DNA from: Methanohalophilus portucalensis
GTDB lineage: Archaea; Halobacteriota; Methanosarcinia; Methanosarcinales; Methanosarcinaceae
Assembly: GCF_002761295.1 (NCBI RefSeq)
Contig: NZ_CP017881.1
Location: 800,780 to 864,779 of the forward strand
DNA: 64,000 bases
Direction: 5' to 3'
Shown: piece by piece, positions 9,728-17,780 of the stretch
How the letters are laid out: every line of letters starts with the position of its first letter
How positions within the stretch are numbered: the first letter of the stretch is position 1
The notes under the pieces: model-generated
Databases searched by the model: none
Seen by the model: the letters and a program-made list of their open reading frames with translations, nothing else
What the model was told of the DNA's origin: nothing
Program-made: the position numbers and the translations under genes

Positions 9728-11364
9728 TATCTCACACCATGTTCCTTTATAGGTATAGCCAGATGGAAAGTACTGCCCTTTTCAACTTCACTTTCCACAT
9801 CGATTTGTCCGCCATGCATTTCTATATATCTTTTAACAAGGGCAAGCCCCAAACCGGTTCCACCATATGTTCTGGTTTCATATTGATCTAACTGATGGAA
9901 TGGAAGGAATATGGCTTTTATTTTATCTTCAGGTATACCCCTTCCATTGTCCTTTATAGATATGTGCAGCCAGCCGTTGATTTCATTGATAATAACATCA
10001 ATATTTCCACCCGGATTTGTGAACTTTATACTATTGTTAAGCAAATTATAGAGTATTTGTTTAAACTTTAGTTCATCCACAGTGAGAAGTTTAGTATCGC
10101 TTTGATTTTCGATGTGTATTGCTATTGATTTCTCATCTGCCAACGGATACAGTATTTCGAGCAGTTCATCAAAAACTGTGTTGATATCTACATTTGTATA
10201 TTTTAGTTCTACAATTCCGGATTCTATTTTTGAAAGTTCGAGTATCGAATTTATTATTTGGAGAAGATGTTTGCTACTACTAAATATATTGTCAAGATAA
10301 TGATCCTGTTTATCGTTAAGTTTTCCTGCCCTTTCAGTTTTCATAACTTGGGAAAAGCCTATGATTGAATTCAGAGGGGTTCTCAGCTCATGGCTCATTG
10401 TTGCAAGAAATTCGCTTTTAGCCCTGTTTGCCGATTCGGCTAAAAATTTTGCTTCAATGAGTTCTTCTTCTATTTTCTTCTTTTCAGTTATGTCAATAAA
10501 TGAACCCATATAAGAAACAGGCTTGCCTTTTTCATTACTAATTACCGTTCTGGATACCTGTACGGGGAATGTGGTACCGTCCTTTCTAATTGCGCTTTTT
10601 TCCTATATGGAGCCCTTATTTTTCGGCATATTTTGCAGGCAGCTTAAAGTACCTTCTTCTGCCCATAACTTTTCAATATGATTGCCAATAATTTCTTGCT
10701 TATCGTTATATCCCCACATTTGCACGCATGCATTATTAACATAGGTAATATTTCCATCCAGATCTGCTATGGCAATTCCATTTATGCTGGATTCGATTGC
10801 CTGGTTTTTCACCAGAAGGGCCTTTCTTGATTCTTCAAAACAGCAAGTCATTTTGTTAAGTTCTTCTTTTTGCCAATTTTCAGTAATCAGGTCTCCAATA
10901 TGGGTGGCAACAAAATCCATGAATTCTCTGGTTTGTTCTGTTATATGAGGAAACTTTTTTGAAACAACGATTAATGATGCGATTAGTTTATCGTCATTTA
11001 AAATTGGTAGGTTCCCAACAGCCTTCAATCCCTCGGATGTGAATTGTGGCTGCCATTTCGAATCCCTGTAGTTTAAATACGTATTCACTCCCCAATTCAA
11101 TTTTTTCCGAAGAGGGAAGTCTTTTCCAATAGTCCTGACAAAGGAAACAAATTCACTGGAAACGCTTCCTGAATAAGTCACGAGTTCCAGGTTTTCGTTT
11201 TCATTATTTAATGTATATATTCCGGCTGCATCGATGTCATCAAAAATCAGAATATTTTCAAGAATGGATAATACTGCTCTTTCAAAATTATCATTGTATT
11301 TCCCCATATCATATACAATCTTTTTTAGCAATAACAAGTTGTTGATATTTCCCGCATCTGTCAT
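9727..11364 (-). CDS. Sensor histidine kinase (GAF-PAS-HisKA-HATPase) with in-frame TAG
   Basis: A single reading frame of 545 codons is interrupted only by TAG at 10603-10605 (codon 254). Upstream are a GAF-like domain (about 20-160) and a PAS domain (about 185-310). Downstream, the PAS core resumes at once with [16 protein letters not shown] and runs into the HisKA domain (H-box [10 protein letters not shown]) and the HATPase domain (N-box NNSIKF, G1 DNGRGIP, G2 GGTGLGL). The 31 codons between the TAG and the next ATG (10509) are open in the same frame and PAS-like, so this is not a frameshift. In Methanosarcinaceae, TAG can encode pyrrolysine; it may also be a nonsense mutation. ATG 11364 has a GAAGGGGA ribosome site. 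The kinase is soluble, and no response regulator is adjacent. Confidence 0.8.
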
Positions 11365-11562
11365 TGTCCCCTTCCCTGAAAATAAGTATGATCACTATCT
11401 TCATTCTTATTTCTACTAATATATATTTTTCTACAAAGTATAAGTATTTACTGCTTGTAGATTTTATATTTCGTTTGCTTTTTTAGATCACAAGCTCCTT
11501 GTCCGTTTAATATTTAGTGTCCAGCGAAGTAAATATGATGGGAATTAGACGGGGGAATAATT

Positions 11563-11805
11563 ATGCAGGAAATAAAACCACTTGCTTTTGGGCTTGCGCT
11601 TGCAGCCCTTGCTGCACTGTTAATGCTTTAACTTGGTATATCAGGAAATTTAGGTCTATACACCGGATCTGTTGAGATGATGTCACGGTGGCACATGTTT
11701 TTTTCACTTAATGTCACGGGTATCATTGCAGGCATGCTGGAAGCTGCGACTATCTCTTTCATTTCCGGTTATTTATTTGCAACAATATACAACAGGTTAA
11801 TTTAA
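11563..11805 (+). pseudogene. Small DUF5676/holin-like membrane protein with in-frame TAA
   Basis: An 80-codon frame starts at ATG 11563 behind GGGGGAA and ends at TAA 11805, with an internal TAA at 11629-11631 (codon 23). The first 22 codons encode a hydrophobic helix rich in Ala and Leu. The remaining 57 encode a second amphipathic part and a membrane helix ending GYLFATIYNRLI, which is typical of DUF5676 two-helix membrane proteins. TAA instead of TAT or TAC (Tyr) would be a single-base change. It lies 27 bases before the cytochrome gene and may have been co-transcribed with it. Confidence 0.6.
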
Positions 11806-11832
11806 GGAATACCAGATAGAGGGGGATTAATT

Positions 11833-12396
11833 TTGTCAAGGAATATGTTGATATTGCTACTGTTTATTGGGGTTGTGTTAATTTTTGTTGGAATGATGAA
11901 TCTCTTTTATACTCCACCCTCCTACCAGCAATACGGAGGGCAACAGCCGGGAAATATGTATCCGGATGATTTTGAAACGTCTCCGTCATCGCCATCGACT
12001 TCTGACATTATCAATGAATTTGATAGTAACGGTGAAATGATATATTATACGGGTTTTAATGAAGGTGGACAAAGAATATCATTTCAGGGTGGTCCTCGCT
12101 GGTTAAGCGTACATGGTGGCAGCTGTGTAAGTTGCCACGGTGTTGATGGAAAAGGTGGTGTGCCGATAATGATGGGTACTGCAGTGCCTCCTGATATTAC
12201 CTATGAAGCATTGACTGCTGAAGCGCATGTTGAGGATGAACATGAAGCTCATCCCGTTTATACTGATGAAACCATCAAGACGGCTATTAAGCAAGGAATT
12301 GATCCGTCAGGGGATAGACTGGATTATACGATGCCGCGCTGGGACATGTCTGAAAAGGATCTCAACGACCTGATTGAATATTTAAAAACCCTGTAA
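11833..12396 (+). CDS. Membrane-anchored mono-haem c-type cytochrome
   Basis: This 187-residue protein has an N-terminal membrane anchor (about 5-27), a Pro/Ser/Gln-rich linker (28-58) and a class I cytochrome c fold. The haem-binding motif CVSCH is at 98-102, and a likely axial methionine is Met166 in DYTMPRW. The C-terminal helix EKDLNDLIEYLKTL is typical of the family. The start is TTG at 11833 behind AGAGGGGGAT. The protein should face the outside of the cell membrane and carry electrons; donor and acceptor are unknown. Methanosarcinales do use c-type cytochromes (for example MmcA), but this single-haem soluble-domain form is a different type. Confidence 0.88.
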   Translation: MSRNMLILLLFIGVVLIFVGMMNLFYTPPSYQQYGGQQPGNMYPDDFETSPSSPSTSDIINEFDSNGEMIYYTGFNEGGQRISFQGGPRWLSVHGGSCVSCHGVDGKGGVPIMMGTAVPPDITYEALTAEAHVEDEHEAHPVYTDETIKTAIKQGIDPSGDRLDYTMPRWDMSEKDLNDLIEYLKTL

Positions 12397-12434
12397 TTGA
12401 CCAAAAAGTATATTGAAGGATGTTGCCTGCGGGT

Positions 12435-12734
12435 TCAGACAATATCCTTCAATGCATTTGCAGCAGTATATACGCTTCCTATTCCTGAAATATAATTGGC
12501 TATTCTTACTGCCTGCATCAATTCTTCCTTTGTAGCTCCGGCATTGATTGCCTGGGTTGCCAGGTTTCTGACTCCGTTCTCAGCTCCTTCCGATGCATCA
12601 AGTGCCATTGCAATCAGGAATTTGTACTGTAGGGGTATGCCTTCTTCGGAAAATGTCAATTCACCGCTTTGCCCGATTAAATCAAACAGGTCTGGATCTG
12701 CTTTTTTTATAGTATTGAGTGGATTATCTGTCAT
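12435..12734 (-). CDS. Carboxymuconolactone decarboxylase/AhpD-like protein lacking the Cys pair
   Basis: This 99-residue all-helical protein matches the CMD/AhpD fold. The sequence runs from a YKFLIAMALDA helix through NLATQAINAGATKEELMQAV to IANYISGIGSVYTAANAL, as in the family. AhpD peroxidase members carry a CxxC in the helix after the first segment; here that position reads ASEGAENGV and the protein has no cysteine at all. A thiol peroxidase role is therefore unlikely, and a binding or structural role is possible. It is convergent to the cytochrome gene. Confidence 0.8.
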   Translation of the reverse strand: MTDNPLNTIKKADPDLFDLIGQSGELTFSEEGIPLQYKFLIAMALDASEGAENGVRNLATQAINAGATKEELMQAVRIANYISGIGSVYTAANALKDIV

Positions 12735-12801
12735 TTTGATTGCTCCAGCTATTTTGAATATAAGTATTGTAATACTGATTGATTAATTCAAAGAATATAC
12801 T

Positions 12802-13011
12802 TTATAGTGCACCACATCCACACCCTCTTCCGGTGAGGGTTGATATCCGGTACTTTATCTCCTTCATCTCGTCTTCAGACATCTTATCCAGTTCTTCTCC
12901 GTGTACTTGCTCGATGTGATCAAGCATTTTTTTCTCTACTTCTTCCTGTTTGGTGCCTGTAGCCATAAAATTACATTTGAAACCCAGGTCCCTGCATTTT
13001 ACTATTTTCAT
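12802..13011 (-). CDS. DUF1059 small protein
   Basis: This 69-residue protein matches DUF1059: MKIVKCRDLGFKCNF, then a helical middle with MLDHIEQVHG, and a Cys-rich end GRGCGCGAL. The chosen start at 13011 follows GAGGAGGGTACAGGA, a strong ribosome site; a longer frame to 13044 lacks one. The conserved cysteines and histidine suggest metal binding, but no function is established for the family. The downstream neighbour on the same strand is the AhpD-like gene, 67 bases away. Confidence 0.8.
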   Translation of the reverse strand: MKIVKCRDLGFKCNFMATGTKQEEVEKKMLDHIEQVHGEELDKMSEDEMKEIKYRISTLTGRGCGCGAL

Positions 13012-13258
13012 TCCTGTACCCTCCTCTATTTTAAAAAACACCAATTACCCTATAAATCATTTTCATACATTAGGCTAAAAACCTTCCCCCATATGAAACC
13101 TAAACCAAAAAATCAATTCATTCGATAATTCACAAAATTAATATTAATTTGTATAAAAGTTGTGTTTTTTACATATAATAAGAAAAAATTAAACTAATTT
13201 AGACTAATTAGATATTGTTATATTTAATAAATTCATGTGTGTTGGGGAGGTACTATTA

Positions 13259-13810
13259 ATGCAGAAAAATTTTGTCTTAGTCATTTTTCTCCTTTTGTTC
13301 ACTGTGACAAATGTCCAGGCTTCATGGGCACCAATAGCAGGTGAAATATCTTACCAGATTAATGAATCTGATCGAATAGCTGTTGGGAATGTAACTAATA
13401 TCCAGGAATATCCTGAATACTCGATAGTAACTATAGAAGTGGATGAATGGCTGATGGGACAACTTCCATCTGATGAAATAGAAGTTATTACGCAGATCGG
13501 TTCTGCATATATCAACAGCAATGAACCTCGTTTTTACACTGGTGAATCTGTAATTCTGATGCTTCAGGATGTAAATGTAAATGAAAAAAGATTCAAAGTA
13601 ACAATTGGTGAACCGGGCAAACATCCTGTTTCCGACAGAAACGAGATAATAAATGAACTTGGAGTTAACTCTGATTCCAGCAAAGATGAAATAATGAATG
13701 AAGTTGAATCAACAACAAAATCCGATAACAAAACTCCATTTATTGGAAAAAATGGATTAGTATTCATTCTTATATGTGTGGTTTTCGTGTTACGAAGATC
13801 TCGAAATTAA
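13259..13810 (+). CDS. Secreted protein with C-terminal membrane anchor
   Basis: This 183-residue protein of unknown function has a signal peptide (about 1-21, ending NVQA), then a beta-rich domain (DRIAVGNVTNI, EVDEWLMGQL, GESVILML) like small exported domains that begin with a (S/A)D.IVVGxV pattern. A polar linker rich in Ser, Asp and Lys is followed by a hydrophobic helix and a basic end (VFVLRRSRN), so the protein should sit on the outer face of the membrane with a C-terminal anchor. The start at ATG 13259 follows GGGGAGGTACTATT; the upstream GTG-initiated frame lacks such a site. A TATA-like TTATATTT lies at 13218-13225. A weak GGAAG/CTTCC hairpin follows the stop. Confidence 0.65.
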   Translation: MQKNFVLVIFLLLFTVTNVQASWAPIAGEISYQINESDRIAVGNVTNIQEYPEYSIVTIEVDEWLMGQLPSDEIEVITQIGSAYINSNEPRFYTGESVILMLQDVNVNEKRFKVTIGEPGKHPVSDRNEIINELGVNSDSSKDEIMNEVESTTKSDNKTPFIGKNGLVFILICVVFVLRRSRN

Positions 13811-14018
13811 AGTTTCGGAAGCATACTTCCATTAAGAACTAAGATTAGTTGTTTGTATTTTTGTATCATTTTGTTCGCGAATTCTTGTTACCTTCCCATG
13901 AATTCCCTATTTGTCGGACAAAGTGTCCATATGATTGTAATTGACACCACCTTTCTTATCGATAACGCATAAATACTCACAGACTCATCTTATTTTAGGG
14001 TTTAATGAGGAGTTTCTA

Positions 14019-14459
14019 ATGGAAGTATCAGATCCTGAGAAAATAATGTCTCGCCTGCTTACAGATCAATTACTTGGAGTCCTGGCCACACAGAATAATG
14101 GCCAGCCCTATACCAATCTTGTGGCCTTTGCTGCAAGTGAAAAATTCAAGTATCTCCTTTTTGTTACACCAAAGTTTACAAGGAAGTATTCAAATTTGAG
14201 TTTATCTCAAGAAGCATCCTTGATGGTCGACAATCGATCCAATACGGTATCTGATTTTAAGGAAGCCACTGTTTTGAACGCAATGGGAAAAGTGGAAGAA
14301 ATAGATAAAGACCCTGAAATGATCACTCTTTATCTGGCCAAACATCCCTATCTTAGCAGTTTCCTTAAGAATCCTTCATCTGCACTTATGAAATTTCAGG
14401 TCGAAAAATATATTGTGGCGACAAGTTTCCAGAATGTTGTGGAGATCGATATGCTATGA
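14019..14459 (+). CDS. Pyridoxamine 5'-phosphate oxidase-fold flavin/haem-binding protein
   Basis: This 146-residue protein has the split-barrel PPOX fold: LLTDQLLGVLAT at the start, GQPYTNLVAFA, a YLLFVTPKFTRKYSNL segment and a central strand with SLMVDNRSN. Such proteins bind FMN, F420 or haem; the exact cofactor cannot be told here. ATG 14019 follows GAGGAG at 9 bases, and the longer upstream frame has no ribosome site. Its stop overlaps the start of the PEP-synthase-like gene (ATGA), so the two are translated together. Confidence 0.82.
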   Translation: MEVSDPEKIMSRLLTDQLLGVLATQNNGQPYTNLVAFAASEKFKYLLFVTPKFTRKYSNLSLSQEASLMVDNRSNTVSDFKEATVLNAMGKVEEIDKDPEMITLYLAKHPYLSSFLKNPSSALMKFQVEKYIVATSFQNVVEIDML

Positions 14460-16594
14460 CAAATCTTGTAATTCCCATGGAAGGAATCCGGCAAGAGCAT
14501 ATGGATATTATCGGAGGCAAAGCTTACTCTTTACACAGGCTTTTTGAAAAGGGCTTTCGAGTTCCTGCCTATTTTTGCGTCACAACAGAAGCATATAACA
14601 AATTTTTGGATTGCAGTGGCCTGAAGGGTAGACTCATGATAGAATTTGCCAGAAAGGATTTCTCAAAAATGAGATGGGAGGAAATGTGGGATGCAGGTTT
14701 GCGTATCAGGAACATGTTTATGAATACCCCTATCCCACCGCATTTAGTCGATACAATCAAGTCACAGATACCAAGGAACTTCCTGAAAAAGGCAGTGGTT
14801 GTCCGATCCTCTGCACCAGGCGAAGATTCAAGCAAAACATCATTTGCAGGTCTACATGAATCATATGTAAATGTGACAGGTATAGAAGAAATACTGGAAA
14901 ACACCAAACTTGTATGGGCTTCCCTCTGGTCGGATGCTGCGATTCTGTACAGGCAGGAACTGGGACTTGACATAGAGCACAGTTCAATGGCTGTCATGGT
15001 TCAGGAAATGATAGAAGGTGACGTTTCTGGAATTGTATTCAGCACCGATCCTAATAATGCTGACAAATTGACAATAGAAGCCATTCACGGGCTTAATAAG
15101 GGATTGGTAGAAGGAGATGTGGAGCCTGATCGCTGGCAATTAGATAAGTTTTCAGGTTCAATTGTGCAGCATCTTGTCCCTTCAAGCAGGGATCGCATTG
15201 TTTCATTGTCAAAAAAAGGCACATCGATGGGGTCAATTCCACAGTTATTATCCCACAAAACCCCTCTTACTAATGATGAGGTCAAACGGATATATGAAAT
15301 TGCCATTTCTTCTGAAAAAATATTTGATTTACCACAGGATATGGAATGGACAATTATCAACAATGAATTGTATACTCTTCAGTCAAGACCGATAACAAAT
15401 GCACAAAACACTGAAAAACAGTGGTACATGTCCCTGAAAAGGACTTTCGAGAACCTTAAGCAATTACACAATCGTATAGAACAAGAATTAATTCCTTCAA
15501 TGATTTCCGAAGCTAATGCTCTATCTGGCTTGGATTTACATAAACTCAACAATGTTGAGCTTGCAGCTGAAATCTCTCGCAGACAGGAAATATACCAAAA
15601 ATGGGATGAAACCTACACCAGGGAGTTCATACCTTTTGCCCATGGTATGAGATTATTCGGACAGGTTTACAATGACGTTATAAAACCACAGGATCCTTAT
15701 GAATTTGTGGATTTACTCGCAGATTCTAAATTGCTGAGTGTCCAGCGAAATGAGCAACTTAGACAAATGGCAGAATTGATTAGAAATGATACAGCTCTGC
15801 GAAAAAAAGTAGAAAATGGTATTTTGGAAGGAAAATTCAAAGAGCTCTTTGATAATTTCATGGACAATTTCGCAAGGTCTGCTTATGTCACAGAAGAAAA
15901 AGATATAATACGGTTGATCCTTGAACTTGGGTTTGCACCTGTTTCAGCAGAAGAAAATTCAAAAGATGTAAAGAAAATGGAAATGGATTTTCTTTCTAAC
16001 TTTACAGATGAAGAGAGGGAATGGGCCAGCCAAATCCTGGACCTGGGGCGGGCAAGTTACAGGCTAAGAGATGATGATAACATATATCTTGGCAGAATAG
16101 AAGGCCAATACCTATCTTCTTTGAAGGAAGGTAAACTCAGGCTGGAAGAAAGAGGTATAAGGTATGAAATTGAAAATTCCGATGTTATAGCTGGCCTATA
16201 TAATGATTCTTACATTCCGCCCGTCAAGCCAATACAGGAAAATTCGCCATTAAAGCAGAAAGCCACGGATAGACAGATTCAGGGCCAACCTGCAGGTAAA
16301 GGCTCTGTTACAGGGATTGCACGAGTTATAAATGAAAATACAGACCTTTTTAATATTCATGCCGGTGAAATTTTGGTATGTGATTCCATCGATCCCAATA
16401 TGACCTTTGTCATTCCTCTTGCAGGAGGGATTGTGGAGCGTAGGGGAGGGATGCTTATACATGGGGCTATAATAGCCAGAGAATACGGGATTCCCTGTGT
16501 GACCGGCATTCCGGACGCAATCAGTATAATTAAAACAGGCGATGAAGTAACAGTTGATGGCAATTTGGGTATTGTAGTCATACACAGGCATTAA
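14456..16594 (+). CDS. PEP synthase-like/phosphotransferase enzyme without the TIM barrel
   Basis: This 712-residue enzyme has an N-terminal ATP-grasp domain of the PPDK/PEP-synthase type (VVVRSSAPGEDSS near 120, SGIVFSTDPNN near 190, DMEWTIINNELYTLQSRPIT near 300) and a C-terminal swivelling phosphohistidine domain (GGMLIHGAIIARE, with His669 as the phosphocarrier). The 330-residue middle is helical, and there is no C-terminal PEP-binding TIM barrel as in PpsA. This three-part layout is that of rifampicin phosphotransferase and related dikinases, so it probably transfers phosphate from ATP through His669 to an unknown acceptor. It overlaps the PPOX gene by 4 bases. Confidence 0.8.
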   Translation: MTNLVIPMEGIRQEHMDIIGGKAYSLHRLFEKGFRVPAYFCVTTEAYNKFLDCSGLKGRLMIEFARKDFSKMRWEEMWDAGLRIRNMFMNTPIPPHLVDTIKSQIPRNFLKKAVVVRSSAPGEDSSKTSFAGLHESYVNVTGIEEILENTKLVWASLWSDAAILYRQELGLDIEHSSMAVMVQEMIEGDVSGIVFSTDPNNADKLTIEAIHGLNKGLVEGDVEPDRWQLDKFSGSIVQHLVPSSRDRIVSLSKKGTSMGSIPQLLSHKTPLTNDEVKRIYEIAISSEKIFDLPQDMEWTIINNELYTLQSRPITNAQNTEKQWYMSLKRTFENLKQLHNRIEQELIPSMISEANALSGLDLHKLNNVELAAEISRRQEIYQKWDETYTREFIPFAHGMRLFGQVYNDVIKPQDPYEFVDLLADSKLLSVQRNEQLRQMAELIRNDTALRKKVENGILEGKFKELFDNFMDNFARSAYVTEEKDIIRLILELGFAPVSAEENSKDVKKMEMDFLSNFTDEEREWASQILDLGRASYRLRDDDNIYLGRIEGQYLSSLKEGKLRLEERGIRYEIENSDVIAGLYNDSYIPPVKPIQENSPLKQKATDRQIQGQPAGKGSVTGIARVINENTDLFNIHAGEILVCDSIDPNMTFVIPLAGGIVERRGGMLIHGAIIAREYGIPCVTGIPDAISIIKTGDEVTVDGNLGIVVIHRH

Positions 16595-16671
16595 GTAATT
16601 GAATATTCTATGTTGTCTTTTTGATTTCTGAAACCAAATTTTAGTTGTTATCTAATATTTCGCAGGGACCA

Positions 16672-17310
16672 ATGTCGACAAAAAAGACAGGAAAAAGAGC
16701 AGATTATTCAGATTATCTGGTAGGTTTATGCAAAAAGCGGATGAATAATACATCCAGTCGACATAATAATATTATTATTTTTGTTTTAATAGCTCTTTTT
16801 ATTATTACGTGGTCAATTTTTCTTCATTACTACCCTCCAAAATTGATAGTATCAACTTTGGGTATTAACAATACGTATCTGGCTATTTTCATGTTGTCTT
16901 TAATTGGCGGAGTTTCCACATTTACTTCTACTACATTTTATACTGTTCTTATAACAATAGCTTTGTCTGAAGTAAATCCGGTCTGGTTGGGGCTGATTGC
17001 AAGTCTGGGTCTCACTCTGGGTGACCTGCTATTCTATTACATGGGCAGGAAAGGGAAACAATGTGTACCGGGAAAATATGAGGCAAAAATAATTAAACTG
17101 ACTGCAAAAATGGAACAAATAAATGATAAACTGATTGTTCTTATTATATTTTTATATTCATTGACCCCTCTGCCCAGTGATATTTTAGCGATAGGCCTTG
17201 CTTTTGGTGGATTCCCGGTGAAAAAATTGATTCCACCTCTTTTTGTGGGTAATTTCGTGCTTATATTGTTACTTGTAGAATTTTCCAGATTGGGTTATGG
17301 TATACTGTAA
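16672..17310 (+). CDS. VTT/DedA-like (SNARE-associated) membrane protein
   Basis: This 212-residue protein has a charged N-terminus and about five to six membrane segments. The segments IIIFVLIALFIITWSIFL, AIFMLSLIGGVSTFTSTTFY and LGLIASLGLTLGDLLFYYMG, and the re-entrant motif SLTPLPSDILAIGLAFGG, match the VTT domain of DedA/TMEM41-type lipid transport proteins. The chosen start, ATG 16672, follows GCAGGGA; a TTG at 16645 is possible but less convincing. It probably acts in membrane lipid movement; the substrate is unknown. Confidence 0.75.
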   Translation: MSTKKTGKRADYSDYLVGLCKKRMNNTSSRHNNIIIFVLIALFIITWSIFLHYYPPKLIVSTLGINNTYLAIFMLSLIGGVSTFTSTTFYTVLITIALSEVNPVWLGLIASLGLTLGDLLFYYMGRKGKQCVPGKYEAKIIKLTAKMEQINDKLIVLIIFLYSLTPLPSDILAIGLAFGGFPVKKLIPPLFVGNFVLILLLVEFSRLGYGIL

Positions 17311-17383
17311 CTTTTGGATTATATAGGGTTGAAATTTTTAATAGCACATGTTTTTTAATCCACTCCATCGTATTTTTACCCAC

Positions 17384-17394
17384 TTATTATATAT
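17384..17394 (+). promoter_or_regulatory. TATA box ahead of a candidate structured RNA
   Basis: TTATTATATAT lies about 25 bases before a G-rich stretch that begins a structured region with no reading frame. Its position and composition fit an archaeal TATA box. Confidence 0.4.
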
Positions 17395-17414
17395 AGGAAT
17401 CTATCTATCGTTTT

Positions 17415-17560
17415 TGGTAAGGGGGAGTTTAGCAGCATGACTCTCACCTTGTATTCAGCCTGAAACGGGGGTTTGGCTGATATGGAGTGGTGGTACGATG
17501 AGAGTAATGGATTGAAATCCTTGCTCTCATTTCTCCTGTGTATTTCTATATTTTTTGTAT
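17415..17560 (+). ncRNA. Candidate structured non-coding RNA between VTT gene and rtcA
   Basis: The 470 bases between 17310 and 17781 hold no convincing gene. Behind a TATA box, a GGGGGAG stretch is followed by two stem-loops. The first pairs TCAGCC with GGCTGA across a 13-base loop. The second is a long hairpin, GATGAGAG to CTCTCATT, with an inner GGAT/ATCC stem and GAA at its tip. T-rich sequence follows (17545-17560). No tRNA, SRP, RNase P or known riboswitch core was recognised. H/ACA guide RNA, a leader for rtcA or a regulatory sRNA are all possible. From the RNA's 3' end to 17781 nothing else is evident. Confidence 0.4.
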
Positions 17561-17780
17561 TAATTCTTGAAAGTTCTGGAAGAAAAAACCTCTCAATTTC
17601 TCCCCGTCACCACCAGATACTATGAATATATCAGATGTGAGTTGAGGACAAAGCAGGCAAAGGGAATAGAAGAAGTAGATTGTTTTTAACAGACTGTAGT
17701 GGATCTTTATAGGAAAATCCTGAAGATAATTATAGGAGCGTTCAGGTAAAATATTAAATAAGGAAGTATGATTAATTTCT

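Noticed and set aside
9727-10509. Reading the kinase as two separate genes
   Set aside because: The 31 codons between them are open, in frame and PAS-like, so one gene with a TAG fits better.
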